Assembly: GCF_009905375.1 (NCBI RefSeq) | Contig: NC_133657.1 | Span: 63,798,503 to 63,862,502 of the forward strand | DNA length: 64,000 bases | Reading direction: 5' to 3' | Source of the DNA: Apium graveolens | Lineage: Eukaryota; Streptophyta; Magnoliopsida; Apiales; Apiaceae | Part shown: piece after piece, positions 21,101-34,083 of the stretch | How the letters are laid out: the number at the start of each line of letters is the position of its first letter | How positions within the stretch are numbered: the stretch's first letter is position 1 | Notes under the pieces: model-generated | What the model saw: the letters and a program-made list of their open reading frames with translations, nothing else | What the model was told of the DNA's origin: nothing | Database searches by the model: none | Translations under genes and position numbers: made by a program

Positions 21101-22127
21101 CCCCTTATTTACTTATCTGTTGACAACGGTCAACTCACATCCTTAGTACTTCCTCCAAAAACTTTCGGAAGTACATATATATACGAGGTAAAGCTGTGCC
21201 TATCAACAAGCAAAATGCTTAGGGAACTTCGATATAGTTCGATGATTCCAAGTATATTATAGGATTTCCTAAAGGACATAGAAGGGGTAGGATCCAAGTA
21301 CTTCATGTATGGATAGACTGTCGGTACCGTAGGAGACGGTACTATATGTACCTAAGGACCTGCGAAGTGTGTGTATACCGGAAATAAGGAGACATAGCCC
21401 GTATGCGGCAAGGGTGATAACCGGGATACGAACGTTTCGTCCTTCTACTAGTAGAAAAGGTTACTATTATCGTAGTACGACTGATCATCGTATACGGTGG
21501 CTCCAAAGAATGTCCTATTTTTCCAATTGGAATTGTGATGCAATACCGTAACCCAAGCCTAACTGCTGGGTTTACCATTAAGGTATTCGTAGGATAATAA
21601 ATCCACCAAAGAATTGTTTTCAAAAGAAGGTGTGTATCATCAAGGAAAACTATTTTTTTGAATAAAATATATTTATCATATATGACGTTATACTTGAGTT
21701 TATCATACAATCATTTGATACTATACATTATTATGATGGGCATTATAGCTCACTCTTGCTTTCTTTTAAATGACACAATATAACAGATAACCAGTATGCA
21801 GGTGTGGGACTTAGTCGCTTGCAGTCTTGGGGAGAATCCCTGGCAGCTTTGTCTCAGGTGGGCAAGAGTATCAAATATGTATAAGATATCAGTCGTAATT
21901 ATTGTAACTTCATGTAGAGGTTATGAACAATTGTTTGAGATCTTGTAAAGTACATTTGAGTGTAATAAAAGAAGATTACATTTTGTACATCATTTCTAAG
22001 GCTATAACTTGTGTGTGTGTGTGCATGAGATTGGGGTCTGTTGGATTATTGAATCTATACAGGTTACACATGAGTGAAGGATGGCGTGACGACCCATATT
22101 CCTGACCCCGAATTTAGGGGCGTTACA
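18167..22127 (+). repeat. Chromovirus LTR copy 1 (3,961 bp)
   Basis: Starts TGTAAGAACCC and ends GGGGCGTTACA. Non-coding; frames at 18,574-18,900, 20,655-20,876 and 21,342-21,710 recur in the other copies only because the LTR is duplicated. A CT microsatellite lies at about 18,817-18,846. Relative to copy 2 it lacks about 70 bases near 19,640. A block at 20,500-20,660 contains two related hairpin-rich halves. Confidence 0.9.
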
Positions 22128-22762
22128 GAAATGGTATCAGAGCATTAAGTTATACTACTTAGAGACGAGAGTGTTAGGATTTTGTCTAGATATGAGATTT
22201 CGTAAGAGCTCATATAGAGTTCATCATTGCACTACCGGATGTCGCCTCAATGTGTAGGTTAGATTAAATATATATTTGAGGTATTAAAGTGTGACTAATA
22301 GAACCATTAGAGATTATCAGAATGATGAGAAGAAAAATTATAATCATATATGATTTGGCAAGGATGTGGATGTAGAACTCGGAGCTGAGTCTCCGGGGCA
22401 TTTGGGGTAAAGACGATATTACCAACACCATATGTAAATTTTGATAACACGAGCCTTGTTACTCGTAGTTCTTTATAGGTTGCCCATGAAGGGGCATCAC
22501 ATGTGAGAACCATAAAGTCTAATTATTAATATACAGTTGAGGTTATTGACCTAAACTAGTTAAAGGTGTCATTTTACCAAGGAGGATGTGAATTTTGTAT
22601 TAATCACGAATTCACCAGAGATAGTGTCTAATATAACCTTAAGGATATTTTCTATTAAGGAAGATTTGAATGTAATATAAGAATATTAATGTAAGACGAC
22701 TACAGTACATGATATTATTAGTGCGCTTAACATGTAAGGTTATGATGGTTTAGCTCAGAGAT
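22128..22762 (+). other. Chromovirus 5' leader, duplicated copy
   Basis: Begins with a TGGTATCAGAGCA primer binding site at 22,132-22,144 after GAAA. The leader matches 27,138-27,773 closely. The frame 22,307-22,513 (minus) is non-coding and repeats in the second leader. It ends at the duplication joint CTCAGAGATC/AAATGAG. Confidence 0.8.
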
Positions 22763-23070
22763 CAAATGAGACTGGCAGAAGGAAAATAGCCTTCAAGGTA
22801 AGGAACTACTGCATGGAAAATGGGCAACTATATAGAAGATCACTAACATAGCCTTTGCTTAAATGTGTCGGAAAAGACGAAGCAGAGCTAGCAATAATAA
22901 AGATCCATACAGGCATCTGTGGAGAGCATTTGGCCAGAAAAAAACTGGCTCTCGAAATCATTAGATATGGCTTTTTTGGCCCTCTATGCGACACGATTAT
23001 AAAGAATTCACTAAAAAGTGCAAGCTATGTCAGCTTTACAGCTCGATTACACGTAGGCCTCCCACTTCTC
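22763..23070 (+). pseudogene. Duplicated Tat integrase fragment
   Basis: Nearly identical to 17,859-18,166, including the same join to the chromovirus LTR. It encodes the same GICGEHLARKKLALEI piece of the integrase zinc-binding domain. Its presence between a chromovirus leader and a second chromovirus LTR shows that the whole 4.9 kb unit was duplicated in tandem after the chromovirus had inserted. Confidence 0.9.
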
Positions 23071-26000
23071 TGTAAGAACCCAAATTTTTGACATCAGTAA
23101 AAGACCTTTAAGAATAGTAACCTTGCGGTTTATTAAAAACTTTTATTACCACACCATATACGAGTGTTTAATTTAAGTTTCCGAGTTTATATTGTGGTTA
23201 TACGTACTAAATGAGTGTATACAAAAGTCGTGAGTTTTCGAAGAAAACCAATAGTGCAAATGATATTATTTTACGAGCCATCGAGGAATTAGAGAATTAT
23301 ACTACGACCAAAAAAATCTTGAGAATTATAATTTCATAACTCATAACCAAGTACGAGCACTGGAAATGGCAATGATTTACGATTAGCAGAATTCTTCGAC
23401 GTAGCATTTACGGGAATTGATTTAAACGTACGTGAACGAAAGAGAGATAATGTAGGATGACAAAATCAAGTGATAACCTAGGATTTTAAGTATTTTATAA
23501 ATTTATTCAACAAGTAATAAATTATGAAGCTAGTTATAAAATTTAATAAATAACAAATTTTGATAAACATAAATTCAAGGAGCTTATCATGCAAGCTTTG
23601 ATAAATGAGACACCTAGCTAAGCCTAGCCTTTGAAAATGAGATGCATCTTGTCCTACACACTTTCTAAAGTCACAAAATCCTATTTCCACCATATTTCCA
23701 AGAAGCAAGCAAGGAAATTCTCTCTCTCTCTCCAAAAACCCAATGCTGACTTCCAAGAACACCATGGGAAGAAAAATTCATATCTTATGATCTATTCATT
23801 CAACAATAACCAAATATTAACCAAATATTCCTCATACCATATACAAGGTACGTTCAAAATTTCATGTCCATTGAATTAGTATAGCATAGTCAAATCCTTG
23901 CTCAAAATTGGTGGTGAATAGTAACTCCGAAAATCACTAACTTGTTTTCTTGATTTTTCATGAAAGTTTAAGGATCCTAAAGCTAGACCAAGGCTTCATC
24001 AAGGATCTTACGACTTTATTAATTATAACAAGCTTCAAGGAAGGTATAAACATTCATCCAAGACTTGTTTAAGTTTTAAGTTTCAAGAAAAGTAAGGATC
24101 TTGGATATAAGTATGGTTTTGATGATTGATTTGATATTATCTTGATGTTTAGTTAATTAGTTTTAAGTTTCATCATTGTTGCCTCAAGAACATGATGTTC
24201 TTGATAGGAGTTAGTGTTGAGATGATGATTTGATGATTGTTGTTGGTGGTATAATGATTTAAGACGTAAACGAAATTCGAATCGTAATCGTAACCTCGTT
24301 AAAACGAACAAAACATAACTTTAAGTTTCTGCAGAAATTCCCGAAGATGTAAACTGTTGTTTCTTGAAAAATAACCCTTCATTATTATAGACAATGTTAT
24401 AAAGATCATTTAGGCACTTGAATCGCTTGATTCCGATTTACGGATCAAAGGTTATGGCCGTTTTACTAAAAGTGATTATACGCGAAAAAAACTGCTACAA
24501 ATTACGAACTTTGAAAACATAAAGGATCGACTTAAAAATGTTCATAAATCATTAAATTTTAAATAGAGTATTAAATTAAGTTTCCTAAATGCCACAAAAA
24601 TTTTAAGTGAAAATAATGATTTTTCAATTTTATAAAAATGTCAGAGTTGAGGTCGCGCGGAGTATTAATGTAAAAAACAACCCCCTGTTAGGAAACTGCC
24701 ACTACGGAATTTTCACCCCTGTTACCAGAAAATCATTTTCAAATGATGTGTTCAAAATTTTTTCTAGATCGCGTATGCAAAAACAGTGCGTCAATAGAGT
24801 TAACGGTTTGAGAGATATCAATATTTTAGTGAAAGCGGTTTGAATAGTAAAACTCCGTAGTTGACCGAACTTTTGAAATGCTTTTCACCTAATTAGATTC
24901 ATTTTATCAAAATGAAATTTTTAGGATAAATATTAAAAGCACTCAAGAAGCTCCTTGAGGTAGTTTCGTATTAAAATATTAATTTTAAGATTTATTAAAA
25001 ATGATAGAGTGCGAATCGCGTAATAGTAATATTCGGTAAAGTCAAATCTAGAAGACCGCTTTGACCGTCCGTTTCGACCAAGGAGTGATACTTATTTCGA
25101 GTCGGTCGAATGATGAAAGTTATGAAGTATTGAACTTATTATAAATATAAGTTGGTGATGAGAGTACGAATACTGATTAAGATTATTATGTTTGTTGATT
25201 AGAAAACCTGGAACGAGAGGAAGTCGGGAAACGTGTCTTGGACTTCAGGCAAGTTTTTAAACCCAACCTTTTAAAACTGTTGTGTTGTGTTTGTTTTCAA
25301 ATAATGACGATATATACATGATGCTATATTTATGATGTTTTAAGAACTATGTTATATAATATCATATGATATGATAATGATTTTGGTATATGAATATTAC
25401 TGAATTTCAATCGATAACGCTAGAGAGTAGCGTTGTATATATGAGGAGTATATTTTAGACCGATGATCGGTCAGTATAATTTTATGAAAACCCGGAACTA
25501 TTCCGGAGGTGTTTTATTTAAGAATACAAACACTATAGTAGAGCTTTATATATAAGTTATAAGACCGAGAATCGGTCAGTTTTTATAAAGTATAAACTCG
25601 GGAATCATCCCGGAGATGCTTTGGACCATTAAAAGTCCGTACTTATTTTATTCCAAGGGACTCGATGTCCACTTGCAAAATATTAAATACCTCGATCTTT
25701 TATTGAAACGATTTCCAAAGATCGTATTCCCTCAAATATATTTTATTATTCGAATAATAAATATTATATACCTATTCATTTATTATGGGAGAAGTATACT
25801 CCAACGATTATTTATTTCAAACCCGATTAAACATTAAAGATTATTAAATTACGTAGACATAAATTAGTTGAGGAATATTATTTTAAATACTCTTTTAAAG
25901 TAAACTCATTCGAGGTTTAATTATTTATCATTTAATATTGAATTATTTTTTATTTAAAGGATTTATTTATGATTTAAAAATAATAAATACCTGATATAAA

Positions 26001-27137
26001 ATACTTTCTGATTTTCGGAAAATCATTCGAATAATTTCAGATCGTCGGAGAATATTATCTCGACTTATTTTAAATATTTTGAATAAAGTTTCAAAAGGAA
26101 CTCCCCCTTATTTACTTATCTGTTGACAACAGTCAACTCACATCCTTAGTACTTCCTCCAAAAACTTTTGGAAGTACATATATATATATATAAGGTACAG
26201 ATGTGCCTATCAACAAGCAAAACGCTTGGGGAACTTTGATATAGTTCGATGATTCCAAGTATATTATAGGATTTCCTAAAGGACAGAGAAGGGGTAGGAT
26301 CCAAGTACTTCGTGTATAGGATAGACAACCGGTACCGTAGGAGACAGTACTATATGTACCTAAGGACCTGCGAAGTGTGTGTATACCCGAAATGAGGACA
26401 CATAGCCCGTATGCGGCAAGGGTGATAACCGGGATACGAAGGTGTCGTCCTTCTACTAGTAGAAAAGGTTACTATTATCGTAGTACGACTGATCATCATA
26501 TGCAGTGGCTCCAACGAATGTCCTATTCTTCCAATTGGAATTGTGATGCAATACCGTAACCCAAGCCTAGCTGCTGGGTTTACCATTAAGGTATTCGCAG
26601 GATAATAAATCCACCAAAGAATTGTTTTCAAAAAAAGGTGTGTATCACCCAGGAAAACTATTTTTTTGAATAAAATATATTTATCATATATGACGTTTTA
26701 CTTGAGTTTATCATACAATCATTTCATACTGTACATTATTATGCTGGGTATTATAGCTCACTCTTGCTTTCTTTTAAATGACACAACAAAACAGATAACA
26801 AGTATGCCGATGTGGGACATAGTCGCTTGCAGTCATTGGGAGAATCCCTGGCAGCTTTTTCTCAGGTGGGCAAGAGTATCAGATAGGTATAAGATATCAG
26901 TCGTAATTATTGTAACTTCATGTAGAGGTTATGAATAATTGTTTGAGATCCTGTAAAGTACATTTGAGTGTAATAAAAGAAGATTACATTTTGTACATTA
27001 TTTCTAAGGCTATAACTTGTGTATGTGTGTGTGCATGAGATTGGGGTCTGTTGGATTATTGAATCTATACAGGTTACACATGAGTGAAGGATGGCGTGAC
27101 GACCCAGATTCCTGACCCCGGATTTGGGGGCGTTACA
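23071..27137 (+). repeat. Chromovirus LTR copy 2 (4,067 bp)
   Basis: Same start and end as copy 1. It has a shorter CT run (about 23,719-23,731). Frames at 23,478-23,765, 25,616-25,837 and 26,350-26,631 are LTR sequence shared with copy 1. It is followed by a primer site (TGGTATCAAAGCA at 27,142-27,154, one base changed). Confidence 0.9.
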
Positions 27138-28290
27138 GAAATGGTATCAAAGCATTAAGTTATATTACTTAGAGATGAGAGAGTTAGGATTTTGTCTAGA
27201 TATGAGATTTCGTAAGAGCTCATATAAAGTTCATCATTGGACTACCGGATGTAGCCTCAATGTGTAGGTTAGATTAAATGTATATTTGAGGTATTAAAGT
27301 GTGACTAATAGAACCATTAGAGATTATCAGAATGATGAGAAGAAAAATTATAATCATATATGATTTGGCAAGGATGTGGATGTAGAACTCGGAGCTGAGT
27401 CTCCGGGGCATTTGGGGTAAAGACAATATTACCAACACCATATGTAAATTTTGATAACATGAGCCTTGTTACTCGTAGTTCTTTATAGGTTGCCCATGAA
27501 GGGGCATCACATGTGAGAACCATAAAGTCTAATTATTAATATACAGTTGAGGTTATTGACCTAAACTAGTTAAAGGTGTCATTTTACCAAGGAGGATGTG
27601 AATATTGTATTAATCACGAATTCACCAGAGATAGTGTCTAATATACCCTTAAGGATATTTTCTATTAAGGAAGATTTGAATGTAATATAAGAATGTTAAC
27701 GTAAGACGACTACACTACATGATATTATTAGTGCGCTTAACATGTAAGGTTATGATGGTTTAGCTCAGAGATCGAGAGCATCGAGAATTAATGGCATGAC
27801 TACAATTGGATGGCGTAAGATTATAATTAGCGATAGTTCGATCTTAGAACATTTTAAAAAGGATAGACCAGTGAGTCTAAAGCGGAATTCTTCGGTAGAT
27901 ATGATGTCAGAGGCTACTTATATATACTCATAGACCTCTAATATATTTGGTAACGTATGTTCAGTTACACACACATGCCACTGAACTTATGGACTGCATT
28001 GAGATCCTTAAGAGATCTCTTTGATCTGTTCCCAGGGGAACTGGCCACTAATATTTAGTAACGGATGCGTGTAGCAGGCAACTATCGGCTTAACAGATAT
28101 TTTTGGAATATTTCTGAGTAAGGTCTTCGAGGTAAAACACCGGAATGACAGATGTACGTGCGAAAGTCAGGATTAGTAAGCGATTTTAAAATGATGAGAA
28201 AGAGACGCTAGCTGAAACATGGAATTACAAAGACGAAGAGGTGGTATCATGCTTAGGCGGATAATAAAGAGAGTTAGGATAATCAGTGAA
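27138..28290 (+). pseudogene. Chromovirus leader and decayed gag region
   Basis: 27,138-27,773 is the leader shared with the first copy. After the duplication border the sequence continues as the original internal region. No frame longer than about 65 codons exists and I cannot recognise a gag motif, so this part is assigned by position only. Confidence 0.4.
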
Positions 28291-29780
28291 ATATTTTGGC
28301 ACCTACTCACTGTAACGCTACTCCCTCCAAACTGTTGATCAATCGTATTTCCTTGATAAGTCATATTAGGCAATCTTTTTGTTCCCTACTTTGAACTTCT
28401 GAAGTGACCAACATCTTGAATAGTCTTTCTCCGCATCAGGACTTGTTCAATTCTTTTAGTTGATCCATGAACTTTTATTCATAGATTATGATCTTCTTGT
28501 TCGGCTCAGAGCTATTTATATTTTATTTCAATTATCCAAGGAATTTTTTTTTCTCCTCAATTCATTGACGAATATTCATAATGAATATCTTCATTTGATT
28601 CTCCTTTCATACTTACTCTTCTCAGTCGAGATTGTAAATATTTAACAAATTGTTAAATACATGGATGATCTAATACCCATAGATTCCTCGGGAATCCTTT
28701 TATTCTAATCGGGATGAAATTGTATATTGAACTTTGAAATCATAGTAAGCGTATCAATTTGATATTGGTATTCCGAATTCAATTCTATTTGAGAATCTAA
28801 TAAAGTATGTGAATGAGAACACCTCTGAGTGTACTATTTTATTGGCAAGAAATATTTGATGAAAGGCTATCGATTGTTCCGATGCCAAGACCACTCGATT
28901 CAGATTTATAATTGTCTTTCTCGGCCCAAATTAAAACAATCTTTATTTCAAAATCATCTTCTAGATAGCCACAATTTCTTCAGTGGTTACGATGTTGAGA
29001 TTTTTTTTTTACAAATAAACTGAAATATGCCTAGTTGCATATATTCTCATAAATGACTAGCTAATTGTCCTAACTAGTCAAAACTTTAATTAATATGACG
29101 AAAGCCTAGCTAATCGTCCTAGCTAGTTGCTATGGGCCAAACCAATTGTGCTAGCCATTTTCTTAGCTGGTTGATAATATTGCTTGATACGGACTAGCTA
29201 TTATTTTGCTAGTTCCACTTCCAATCAAATTTTTATTATTCCATAGTGCATTACATACGAAAAATTTAATTGTTGATGAAATTTTCAAAGAATGATTTAA
29301 TTGAGACCTAACTAGGTCGCCCACTCAAACGAGAATTCATATTCAGTTTTATGAAATATTTTGTTCATGAAATATTTTATTCTTTCGTTTATAAAAAGAA
29401 TAACCAATTAAAATCATAAAGTGATTGAAGAACAATATACTTCCTTATTTGTTAATCATTGAGTAAAATTCCTTCCTTCAAAATAACATTATTTTGAAAC
29501 CTCAATGATTAACCTTTGGTTGAAAATGTTATTTCAAATTTCCTTCATTATTTGAAAAGAAAAGTATTCTTTCAATGGAAAAATCTTATAAGTATCATTC
29601 GTATGATGTTATTATTCAGCAATCATTGCTTTCAATGGATATTCTCTATAATATCATAATATAAAATTCTAAGGAAATGGAAGGATAATCCTTATTGTAT
29701 TCTTCCTTCCAAGTTATAAATATTCTGAGTATTGCGACTCTTTTATTCATAGCTCATTATTTTTTTAGATGTTAGATTTT
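28291..29780. other. Unassigned insertion-like block with CTAG hairpins
   Basis: A very AT-rich block whose composition differs from the pol remnants on both sides. No coding frame or transposon end is recognised. It contains four imperfect inverted repeats at 29,055-29,216, all with CTAGCTA-type stems. It may be an unrecognised insertion or a highly decayed part of the chromovirus. Confidence 0.35.
29055..29216. repeat. Four imperfect CTAG-type hairpins
   Basis: Hairpins at 29,055-29,079 (GACTAG...CTAGTC), 29,104-29,130 (GCCTAGCTA...TAGCTAGTTGC), 29,140-29,172 (AACCA...GCTA...TAGC.TGGTT) and 29,191-29,216 (GGACTAGC...GCTAGTTCC). Stems are 6-9 pairs with loops of roughly 8-14 bases. They are diverged copies of one unit. 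Confidence 0.65.
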
Positions 29781-32269
29781 GAAATCCTGTTAAGATTGTC
29801 TACATTTCATCGATATCGTGAAAATAATTTTTCCCAAGGCTAATTGTCTTCCTAACAAAGAGAGGTATAGTTGAGAACCGATTGTTGTAGTATAAGACTG
29901 AAAGCTCAGTGCTATGATGGTGCAATCGGAGCATCATGATGAGTAAGTTGTTTTAAAAAGGGAATACCATGTTTAGTTATTATCATAAGGATCTTTAATA
30001 TGGTTATAGAAGAACGATAATAGAGATACAACGTGATTAGTGAGGTACACTTCTATGAAACATTATCGGGATAGGTACTAATAAATTCGGGAAAGATCAA
30101 GCATGTATGAATTCGAGGAATAAGATTTTCAAAAAGTGAAGGTAATGTTAGTAGCAACCCCGTGTTAGAAATACTCGACGATAAAAATAGGATGTTGTGT
30201 GAAATGTAATGATAATCTACGCAGCTTAAGGACCGTGACATAAGGCGTCCTAATAATGATCTAGAATAATTGCGATAAGGTTCGGACTGAAATGGACAAG
30301 GAGTTTACTTATGAGAAAATTTTGGAATTTTTTTTTACACTGAACACGAGATAGAGGCTATAGTCAAATTGCTCAAAGGCTATGATTGAGAAATCTATTA
30401 TCATCAAGGAAAGGCCAATGTGGTGGCCGACACTTTAAGTAGGAAAAGATATATTGAGGATGACAAATCTCAGAATAACTGATGAGAAGGATCGCATGAA
30501 CAGAACCCTTTATTACTTAACAGGAAGACTTAAAGATGCCTAAAAACGTAAACATATATTAGTCATGACAGAATATGAAAAGGGATGTTATTCAGTAGGT
30601 AAGTAAGTATTCGACATGGTTGAAAATGAAAATAGAAAGGCGAGGATTAAAATTTTGGCGATTACGACTTGTAGATGACCCTAATAGGAGTAAGAGTTAA
30701 TTATAATAAATTTTGAAGGAGGATTATCAAGAACCAAGTTAGCCGTCATGCTATTTGAGGATTTTGAGTGATAGATTAAATAAGACCACTTATTTTATTA
30801 TACAAACGATAGATGTTCACTCTACAAAATTGTTATGAACGCGGAAGAGATAATTGGGACAGAGAGACCCTGTGACGACTGCGCCGCGCAAGGACCCAAG
30901 ATTTAATTAACGGGACTATTTCCCAAGATATTTTGCGAAAAAGGACGAATATAGTAATGACTTAGAGTTCTCAAATCGACAAGTAGAATGAGAGGACTAT
31001 CCTAACCATTGAAGATACGTCTAGCGGCTTACCTTTTAATTGGAATGGTTAGGGGAATCGCCTATCATTGACAGAAAATTCGTGTAGATGTACTTACCAC
31101 ACGAGCATACAAAAAATAGTCGCCGATATCCCTTATGAAGGACAACGTGAAAGAATGAAGGATGTTATTTTCAGAGCTGATAGAAGGCAAAGAAGAACGT
31201 ACAGGCCCTATAAAGGCCACTGGTACCAGGTACCAATAAACGTGAATACGTCTAAGGCGCTAGCGAGAATAATAAGTACGACCTAAAAGGTATCTTAGTA
31301 CTATAGATATTATACGGGGAATGATTAAAGAAGTCCGACCAATGACGGAAGCTGAACGTTCCACGATCCTAAAACGTGTCAATCAATTGCGTATGAAATG
31401 GTGCTTCCTTCAAGATGGTAACAGGACGATGACGTGCCTTACGTTACTACAAGAAGAAATGTTAAATCTGACGCTAAGCGTGTAATATGAGATGAGCGTG
31501 TAGAATTGCGATGAGAATTTCTTATATGAATTATTCGACAGAGATGATGCGCCAAAATGGGATAACGTTAAGGAATGAAACTCTAGCACTAGTAGGAGCG
31601 ATGTTGGGGGGAAACAAATAAGTTGAAGGATGATTCCAAACACTAAGAGATGCGCTAATCGTCCATATTATTAATTTTAAGGGAAATGAAGTGACCAGCT
31701 GACGTTAATCGAATTACCGACAATAACAAGTTATCATACGGGCATTGGAATGGCTACCAAGCTTTGTATGGAAGAAAGAATTGTTCTCTCTTAGGTTGGG
31801 AAGAAATTGGTAAGCGTAAGATACTGGACCATAGTTGATTCAACAGACCAAAGGAATTCCTAGAACTTATCAGAACCCGGTTAGTGGCAGCCCGGGATGA
31901 ACAATAGAGATATGTGGACTAGATCTATAAAGAACAAAAGTACGAAGTAAAAGACCAAGTATTATTGAAAGTGCCTCCCGGGGAGGGAGTGATGAGATTC
32001 TAAAGGGAAAGAATGTTGAACCAAGGATTATTTGACTGGTTGAAATCTTTAAAGGAATAAGAGATTTGGCGTATAAATTAGCACCAACATCGAACAATCA
32101 CCAAGTTTAAAACGAGTACCCGGAAATATATTTGACGGATGAGTGGAAATTTTATGAAGAGATCAAATACTGTGAAGTTAACGTGAGAACTCGAGGTGGT
32201 CCCGTGAGAAGCGTGTGCCCGCCTATTTCTGAACTAATTCCGGGACGGAATCCTTTTAAGGGGGAAGAC
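29781..32269 (+). pseudogene. Chromovirus pol remnants
   Basis: Recognisable pieces: at about 30,375-30,450 a segment EIYYHQGKANVVADTL, the end of the RNase H domain (normally followed by SRK, seen here); at 31,060-31,290 a possible integrase piece; and at about 32,010-32,110 the integrase C-terminal region with DLAYKLAP. Stops occur every few dozen codons. The RT core with its YVDD box is not recognisable. The polypurine tract, AAGGGGGAAGAC, lies at 32,258-32,269 directly before LTR copy 3. Confidence 0.6.
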
Positions 32270-34083
32270 TGTAAGAACCCAAATTTTTGACGTCAGTAAA
32301 AGACCTTTAGGAATAGTAACCTTGTGGTTTATTAAAAACTTTTATGACCACACCATATACGAGTGTTTAATTTAACTTTCCGAGTTCTTATTGTGGTTAT
32401 ACATACTAAATGAGTGTATGCAAAAGCCATGAGTTTTCGAAGAAAACCAATAGTCGAAATGATATTATTTTACGAGCCATCGAGGAATAAGAGAATTATA
32501 CTACGACCAAGAAAATCTTGAGAATTATAATTTCATAACTCATAACCAAGTATGAGGACTGGAAATGGTAATGATTTATGATTAGCGGAATTCTTCGACG
32601 TAGTATTTACGGGAATTGATTTAAACGTATGTGAACGAAAGCGAGATAATGTAGGATGACAAAATCCAGTGATAATCTAGGAAATTAAGTATTTTATAAA
32701 TTTATTCAACAAGTAATAAATTAGGAAGGTAGTTACAAAAATTAATAAATAACAAATTTTGATAAACATAAATTCAAGGAGCTTATCATGCAAGCTTTGA
32801 CAAATGAGACACCTAGCTAAGCCTAGCCTTTGAAAATGAGATGCATCTTGTCCTACACACTTTCTAAAGTCACAAAAGCCTATTTCCACAACATTTCCAA
32901 TAAGCAAGCAAGGCAATTCTCTCTCTCTCCAAAAACCCAATGTTGATTTCCAAGAACACCATGGGAAGAAAAAATCATATCTCGTGATCTATTCATTCAA
33001 AAATCACCAAATTTTAACCAACGCTTCCTTATACATTATACAAGGTAAGTTCAAAATTTCATGTCCATTGAATTAGTATAGCATATTCAAATCCTTGCTC
33101 AAAATTGGTGATGAATAGTAACTCCGAAAATCACTAACTTGTTTTCTTGATTTTTCATGAAAGTTTTAGGATCCAAAAGCTAGACCAAGGCTTCATCAAG
33201 GATCTTAGGACTTTACTAAGTATTAACAAGCTTCAAGGAAGGTATAAAGATTCATCCAAACCTTGTTTAAGTTTTAAGTTTTAAGAAAAGTAAGGATCTT
33301 GGATATAAGTATGGTTTTGATGATTGATTTGATATTATCTTGATGTTTAGTTAATTAGTTTTAAAGTTGATGATCATTGCCTCAAGAACATGATGTTCTT
33401 GAGAGGAGTTAGTGTTGAGATGATGATTTGATTATTGTTGCTGGTGGTATAATAATTTAAGACGTAAACGAAACTCGAATCGTAATCGTAACCTCGTTAA
33501 AATGAACTAAACATAACTTTATGTTTCTGCAGAAAGTCCTGAAGATTTAAACTCTACTTTCTTGAAAATTAACCCTTAATTATGATAGAAAATGTTATAA
33601 GTATCATTTAGGCGCTTGAATCTCTTGATTACTAAAAGTGATTTACGCGACAAAAACTGCTACAAATTACGAACTTTGAAAATTAAAATGATCGACTTAA
33701 AAATGTTTATAAATCATGAAATTTTTAAACAAATTATTAAATTGAGTTTCCTAACTTCCATAAAAATTTCAAGTGAAAATAATGATTTTCAATTTTATAA
33801 AAATGTCTGAACCGAGGTCGCACGGAGTACGAATGTCAAAAACAACCCCCTGTTAGGAAATTGCTACTTCGGGATTTTCATCCCTGTTACTAGAAAACTA
33901 TTTTCAAATAATGTGTTCAAAATTTTTTCTAGATCGCGCACGCGAAAATAGTGCGTCAATTGAGTTAACGGTTTGAGAGATATCAACGTTTTAGTGAAAG
34001 CGGTTTGAATAGTAAAACTCCGTAGTTGACCGAACTTTTGAAATGCTTTTCACCTAATTAAATTCATTTTATCAAAATGAAAC
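32270..34083 (+). repeat. Chromovirus LTR copy 3, truncated
   Basis: First 1.8 kb of the LTR; the equivalent of 18,167 to about 19,955 in copy 1. It has the shortest CT run (about 32,918-32,929). It stops within ATCAAAATGAAAC and joins Tat DNA. About 2.2 kb of LTR and the following part of the Tat integrase were lost in one deletion. Confidence 0.9.

Larger units (their letters stand above)
18167..34083 (+). mobile_element. Tekay-like chromovirus, tandemly duplicated and truncated
   Basis: Ty3/gypsy element with three LTR copies starting at 18,167, 23,071 and 32,270. Each starts TGTAAGAACCCAAATTTT. Initiator-Met primer sites follow the first two. The original form was LTR, internal 5.1 kb, LTR; the first LTR with its flanks was then duplicated as a 4,904-bp unit. 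The third LTR is cut at 34,083. LTR length (about 4 kb), primer type and the ADTLSRK-like end of RNase H fit the chromovirus Tekay/Del group. No intact pol frame remains. Confidence 0.8.

Noticed and set aside
21342..21710. 122-codon minus-strand frame, with a related one at 26,350-26,631
   Set aside because: It is conserved only because both lie in copies of the same chromovirus LTR; there is no codon bias or domain.
22307..22513. 68-codon frame repeated at 27,317-27,523
   Set aside because: Both lie in duplicated chromovirus leader DNA, and near identity reflects the tandem duplication.
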